Shown here piece after piece: positions 60,510 to 64,000 of a stretch of 64,000 bases of DNA. Numbering within the stretch: position 1 is the stretch's first letter; each line of letters starts with the position of its first letter. Under the pieces are notes generated by a model, which was not told the origin of the DNA, did no database searches, and worked only from the letters and a program-made list of their open reading frames with translations. The position numbers and the translations under genes were made by a program. The DNA comes from Epiperipatus broadwayi (Eukaryota > Onychophora > Udeonychophora > Euonychophora > Peripatidae): positions 3,926,516 to 3,990,515 of the forward strand of contig JAQFVV010012495.1 of the NCBI GenBank assembly GCA_028023455.1, given 5' to 3'.

Positions 60510-60755
60510 CATGCACTTTACTACTGTTACACAATGCTTTATTTACCACCCTCTTTTACAGTTTACAGTTTTGCCAGCAATCTTCTTCAGAACTTTTATA
60601 TTGCTGGAGCACTAGAAACTGTAAACTGTATTTGAATTTAACAGTTGAAGTTAGGAGATATAAAAGTTCTGAAGAAGATTCTTGGACCAATCAACACTGT
60701 AAACTGTAAAAGAGGGTGGTAAATAAAGCATTGTGTGACAGTAGTAAAGTGCATG
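60510..60755. repeat. Fold-back palindrome of about 245 bp
   Basis: The left arm 60510-60602 (catgcactttactactg, aatgctttatttaccaccct, cttcttcagaactttta) pairs with the right arm 60658-60755. The 55-bp loop itself contains aaactgtaaactgt, echoing the arms. It shares the ctgaagaaga core with the palindrome at 57969. Confidence 0.8.
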
Positions 60756-61030
60756 AATGATTTTTTTAGTATTATATGGTATACATTTGGCAATGCAATA
60801 AAAAGAGTAGTTATTATACTTCTCGAAGATTATAAAAAATTAAATTAAAAAGAAATTTAGTTCAATTTATTACGTTGTAGTATAAAATAAAGATTTTATA
60901 TAGTTGGAAAGATTGAACATTTTCAAAAACTCTCATCAAGTGGAACAAAAGAAAACATCAGATTTCATAAGGGTTAAATAATGAAAACTCTTTTTAACAT
61001 GTTAAAATTTGATTTATATTTATAAAAATA

Positions 61031-61512
61031 CATGTGAGTCTTGTTTTATGTGGATTTTTTTAATGCGATTCATGTTTCTTCTTAATATCTTTTTACGTGG
61101 TTTACTTTTATGCCATAAAGAAGTTCATATTTCACTATATTTATTAGATATCAAAAAATATAAATTATTAAGAACTTATTTTGACTTCAAATACTTTTTT
61201 CTCAAAAATATAACATTATATTAGCAGCTAATGTGAATATGACCAGATGTTATTTAGAAACTTAACTTCTACGTAAACAATCTACTTATACTTATGAGTA
61301 TAAAAATATTGCAATAAATATTCAAAAATTTTAAACTTTTTAAAACATATTTCCTTAGATATAACAGAAATAAATAAATATTCTTTACAATTTTTAAAAA
61401 TAATCAGAAATAACAAATATTTTATTGATTTTTTAAACTGAAAATAATATTTCTAGAAATGATAATGCATAATCTTTTTGTTTGAATTGTGATCTCATTT
61501 TTTTAATATCAT
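61031..61512 (+). mobile_element. Tigger/pogo-like DNA transposon fragment, copy 4
   Basis: Starts with a diverged left end (catgtgagtcttgttttatg) and follows copy 3 closely through tttattagatatcaaaaaat, ttagcagctaatgtgaatat and gtgatctcatttttttaata. It then stops; the right half and right inverted repeat are missing. Confidence 0.65.
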
Positions 61513-62097
61513 AGTTTATTTTCAAGTAAATATTGAAAAATTTAAGCAAGCCTGAACTTAATGTATAACTGACATAAAGCGAATACAGTAATTAAAAATA
61601 TAAACAATATCTGGATTAAATCAGTTTTAAAATAAAATGGATACAAAAGTCAGATTAATAAAACATGTAAAAGTATAATTCACAATATGCTATACAAAAG
61701 AATATATGAGTGAAGAAAGATTTAATATGTATGCAAGCAAAACACCTGGTGAAAAAAAAAAGATTAGAAAAGCTGCCTAATTAAAATGCACAATTTGTTT
61801 TAATCAGATTAAATTGGATTCAACTTTAAATGAAGTAAAAGTATTTGTTATTAAAGGTAAAATTAAAGATTTAACAGCTTCAATTGTTATTTACTATGCA
61901 TTGCAATATGTCCTGAACATAATTAATACATTTTTCATTCAATATCAGTCTTTTTAATGATAATAATTTTTGAATAAGATCAAATCATCCATTCTACACC
62001 ATTTTTGTAAAATAGTACAAAATTCCATGATAGGTTTTTTAATTCTTTTTTTTAAAATATCACAGAAACATTATTTCCTATGCTTAAACAAGCTGTT
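61513..62097. other. AT-rich stretch without recognisable gene
   Basis: No repeat partner, RNA fold or open frame of note. Confidence 0.45.
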
Positions 62098-63181
62098 AAA
62101 ACAGTAATGTGATGTAATGCATTGTAACTTCTCCTTATATGGAGTCAGGAATCTCTCAGCAACTATGTCCAGAGAAACCTGTTAGGCACTTTATCTTCCC
62201 TTTCCATTCCCCTCCCTAAGTTTTCTCATATCCTGTTCCATTCCATTTCCACAACATAATCTTTGTCAACTCTATGGCCTTCACATCTAAATCCCCTTTA
62301 TATTTTCCCAAACCCAGCATAAAAACCAATAACCCACTTTCTGTGTAATCACTTTGTTTATATTTATTCTCCCATAACTTCATTATTTGTACCCTTCCTG
62401 TTTTCAAGCATTTACATTGAATTAACAGATGCCTAATATTTTCTATGCCCTCCTTACATAACTTTCAGACTAAATCACCCATATTTTTCCATTTATGTGT
62501 ACATTTTCTTGTTGCTAAAGATCCCATTCGAGCCTTAAACAGTAAACTACTTTCCTTGCTATTATCATAAATTAACTCACACCCAATGTTCCATTTACTT
62601 CTATATATATTTAAACTATTTTTACTCTCCATACTAGTTTTCCATCTCTCCAATTCCCTATTCTTTATTAATGCATCTATTCTCCTATCCCATTCCTTAC
62701 CACTATAACACTCAACAATCCTAACACAATCATCCCACTCTTTGTACAAGTATACCGACATAAATTCTTTATCCAAATCTTCTGCATACCATATTACCTT
62801 TCCCACCCATCTTGTTGCCTGTCCTTTACTCACAACCCAATTAAATACTATTTTGGCTATTCTTTTATTATCTATAAACTGCAATCTACCAAACATTTTC
62901 ATTTTGCTTTTTGCATCTCTCATATAAAAACTTGACCATCCCATTTCTCCTTGAATTGCATCCTTTGCTGTCCACACATGTGCATCTACTGCATATCTTC
63001 CTACTTCCCTTTGTACATTTTCTAAGTAATCTAATACCACTTTACTAACACATAATGCATCATTGCTATATGTTAATCCTGCTACTGCCACTCCATTCCA
63101 TACAATTCTAGCTCTATCATACTTATTATATGAAAACACTGTTAATTTGTTTATCAATCCCTTAGCAAACTCTTCATACAA
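62098..63181 (-). pseudogene. CR1-like non-LTR retrotransposon, best-preserved 3' part
   Basis: From 63181 to 62219 a single minus-strand frame is open but for one TGA (62467-62465). It covers the region after the reverse transcriptase palm: FAKGLINKLTVFSYNKYDRA, then VAVAGLTYSNDALCVS, WDRRIDALIKNRELERWKTS and GCELIYDNSKESSLLFKARM. Past the stop it runs through KLCKEGIENIRHLLIECKCL and ends YEKT. The TGA sits where sister copies have the first cysteine of the zinc knuckle (CKLC or CRLC), so one cysteine codon became a stop. The 3' UTR runs to 62098. The palm and endonuclease are missing (5' truncation at about 63181), so it could never move by itself. It is much younger than the 6.5-11 kb copy. 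Confidence 0.82.
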
Positions 63182-63260
63182 TAGTAACCTAGTTCAAGTC
63201 AGAGTGATCAATAAATTCAAGAAGGTATGTGCATAAAAATTGCTATCTAGTGCAAATTCA

Positions 63261-63318
63261 TTCAATATTCACAGACTTTTTTCTAGCTTGTGGCTTTTAT
63301 CAGTGAGAAGCATTGGAT
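63261..63318 (-). ncRNA. Hammerhead ribozyme, family 2 copy d (degenerate)
   Basis: Core CTGATAA (63303-63297) has lost the second G; stem II AGC/GCT and GAAA are kept; stem III is broken. Confidence 0.5.
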
Positions 63319-63504
63319 TTGAGAGCACTGCATCTGAATCTTAGGATTTAATGCATCCTTCCAGCAGCCGTCTTTTACCTATTTACTTAATTATAAAGCT
63401 GTAAGCCCACGATGAAAACACAATAATGTTTTCAATCCAAATAGGTAAAAGATTACTGCTTGAGAATTGTATTAGATCCTAAGATCTAGATGCAGTGCAC
63501 TCAG

Positions 63505-63562
63505 GTCCAATATCCTTCACTGATGAAAATCACAAGTTAAAAACTAGTCAGAGAATATTGGG
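63505..63562 (+). ncRNA. Hammerhead ribozyme, family 2 copy e (degenerate)
   Basis: CTGATGA (63520-63526) and stem III ACTAGT followed by C are kept, but GAAA has become AAAA and inner stem I no longer pairs. Confidence 0.5.
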
Positions 63563-63660
63563 TTGCTAGGCACTAGTTAGGGATTTTCTGCATGAAACTT
63601 CTTGAATCTATTGGTTAATATAGCTTGCATTGAATGACATTACTATATGGAGAGTTTATT

Positions 63661-64000
63661 ATTGTTGTAATTCTTTTTTTTTTTAGTATTTTATATGCTC
63701 AATGGATATACAATTTGAAAAAAAAAAGATGTTTTAGAATCTTTCATCTAGTGATCAGGAACTGTATCTATTAAAATATTAAAAAAAAATTGCACTTAAA
63801 TTTACCCAAGCCAAATCAGAAACTAATTGTTTTATTTCCCTAATTCATTGTTGACAAAAACTATCTTAACCATTCATGCCATTAAACTATATCCTTCCTT
63901 CATTTAATTTTTTTTTCACATTCTGTATTTTATTTTTAATATTGTTTATTAAATTAAATACCGAATTAAGTGCAATCGTTTTTGTTTGCAATAATTTGTT
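63661..64000. other. AT-rich end of window
   Basis: T and A tracts; nothing recognisable. Confidence 0.5.

Larger units (their letters stand above)
63185..63660. mobile_element. Inverted pair of hammerhead repeat family 2 units
   Basis: A minus-oriented unit (about 63190-63365) faces a plus-oriented unit (about 63455-63660). The spacer is itself inverted: cttttacctattt near 63373 and aaataggtaaaag near 63439. Blocks ctaagatctagatgcagtgc and gcactagttagggattt show the family. This echoes the head-to-head pair of family 1 at 56478. Confidence 0.72.

Noticed and set aside
1-64000. CRISPR arrays, operons or bacterial-type systems
   Set aside because: No regularly spaced direct repeats with unique spacers and no compact gene clusters; the sequence is eukaryotic.

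Overview
This is an AT-rich, intron-bearing animal nuclear sequence, not bacterial or organellar. The long introns, decayed non-LTR retrotransposons, DNA-transposon fossils, microsatellites and one secreted leucine-rich-repeat (LRR) gene all say so. An invertebrate is clear. An arthropod is my weak preference, because the LRR protein resembles secreted arthropod LRR proteins. The species cannot be read from the sequence.

Only one host gene can be supported. It is on the minus strand. A TATA box at 28557-28563 precedes a short 5' UTR exon whose last codon is the start ATG (28472-28474), followed directly by a GTAAGA donor. An intron of about 8.2 kb follows, then one large exon (20274-18667) encoding the rest of a predicted 536-residue secreted protein: signal peptide, cysteine-rich N-terminal LRR cap, about 17 LRRs, acidic tail. 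The block from about 18.6 to 29.5 kb keeps more CpG and has less recognisable transposon sequence than its flanks.

The rest is a transposon graveyard. From 1 to 15 kb lie an RTE-like fragment, a fold-back repeat, a Tigger/pogo-like DNA element, and a nearly complete but badly decayed CR1-like retroelement (6.5-11.06 kb: SGNH esterase, endonuclease, reverse transcriptase, zinc knuckle). At 15.2 kb is a retroposed tRNA-like SINE with a 13-bp target duplication. From 36 to 64 kb lie further copies of the same CR1-like and Tigger-like families, several long fold-back palindromes and short repeats.

The most interesting signal is two unrelated families of short repeats that each carry a type I hammerhead ribozyme, with more than ten copies in total. 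Family 1 lies at 22.9, 25.3, 25.9, 56.6 and 57.2 kb; family 2 at 42.3, 43.9, 54.8, 63.3 and 63.5 kb, with eroded relatives at 13.5 and 23.4 kb. Cores, palindromic short stem III and an interrupted stem I are visible, and helices differ between copies with pairing kept. One family-1 locus is an 860-bp inverted dimer flanked by a perfect 13-bp target-site duplication. This resembles Penelope-like elements and animal retrozymes, but no partner reverse transcriptase of that type is recognisable here.
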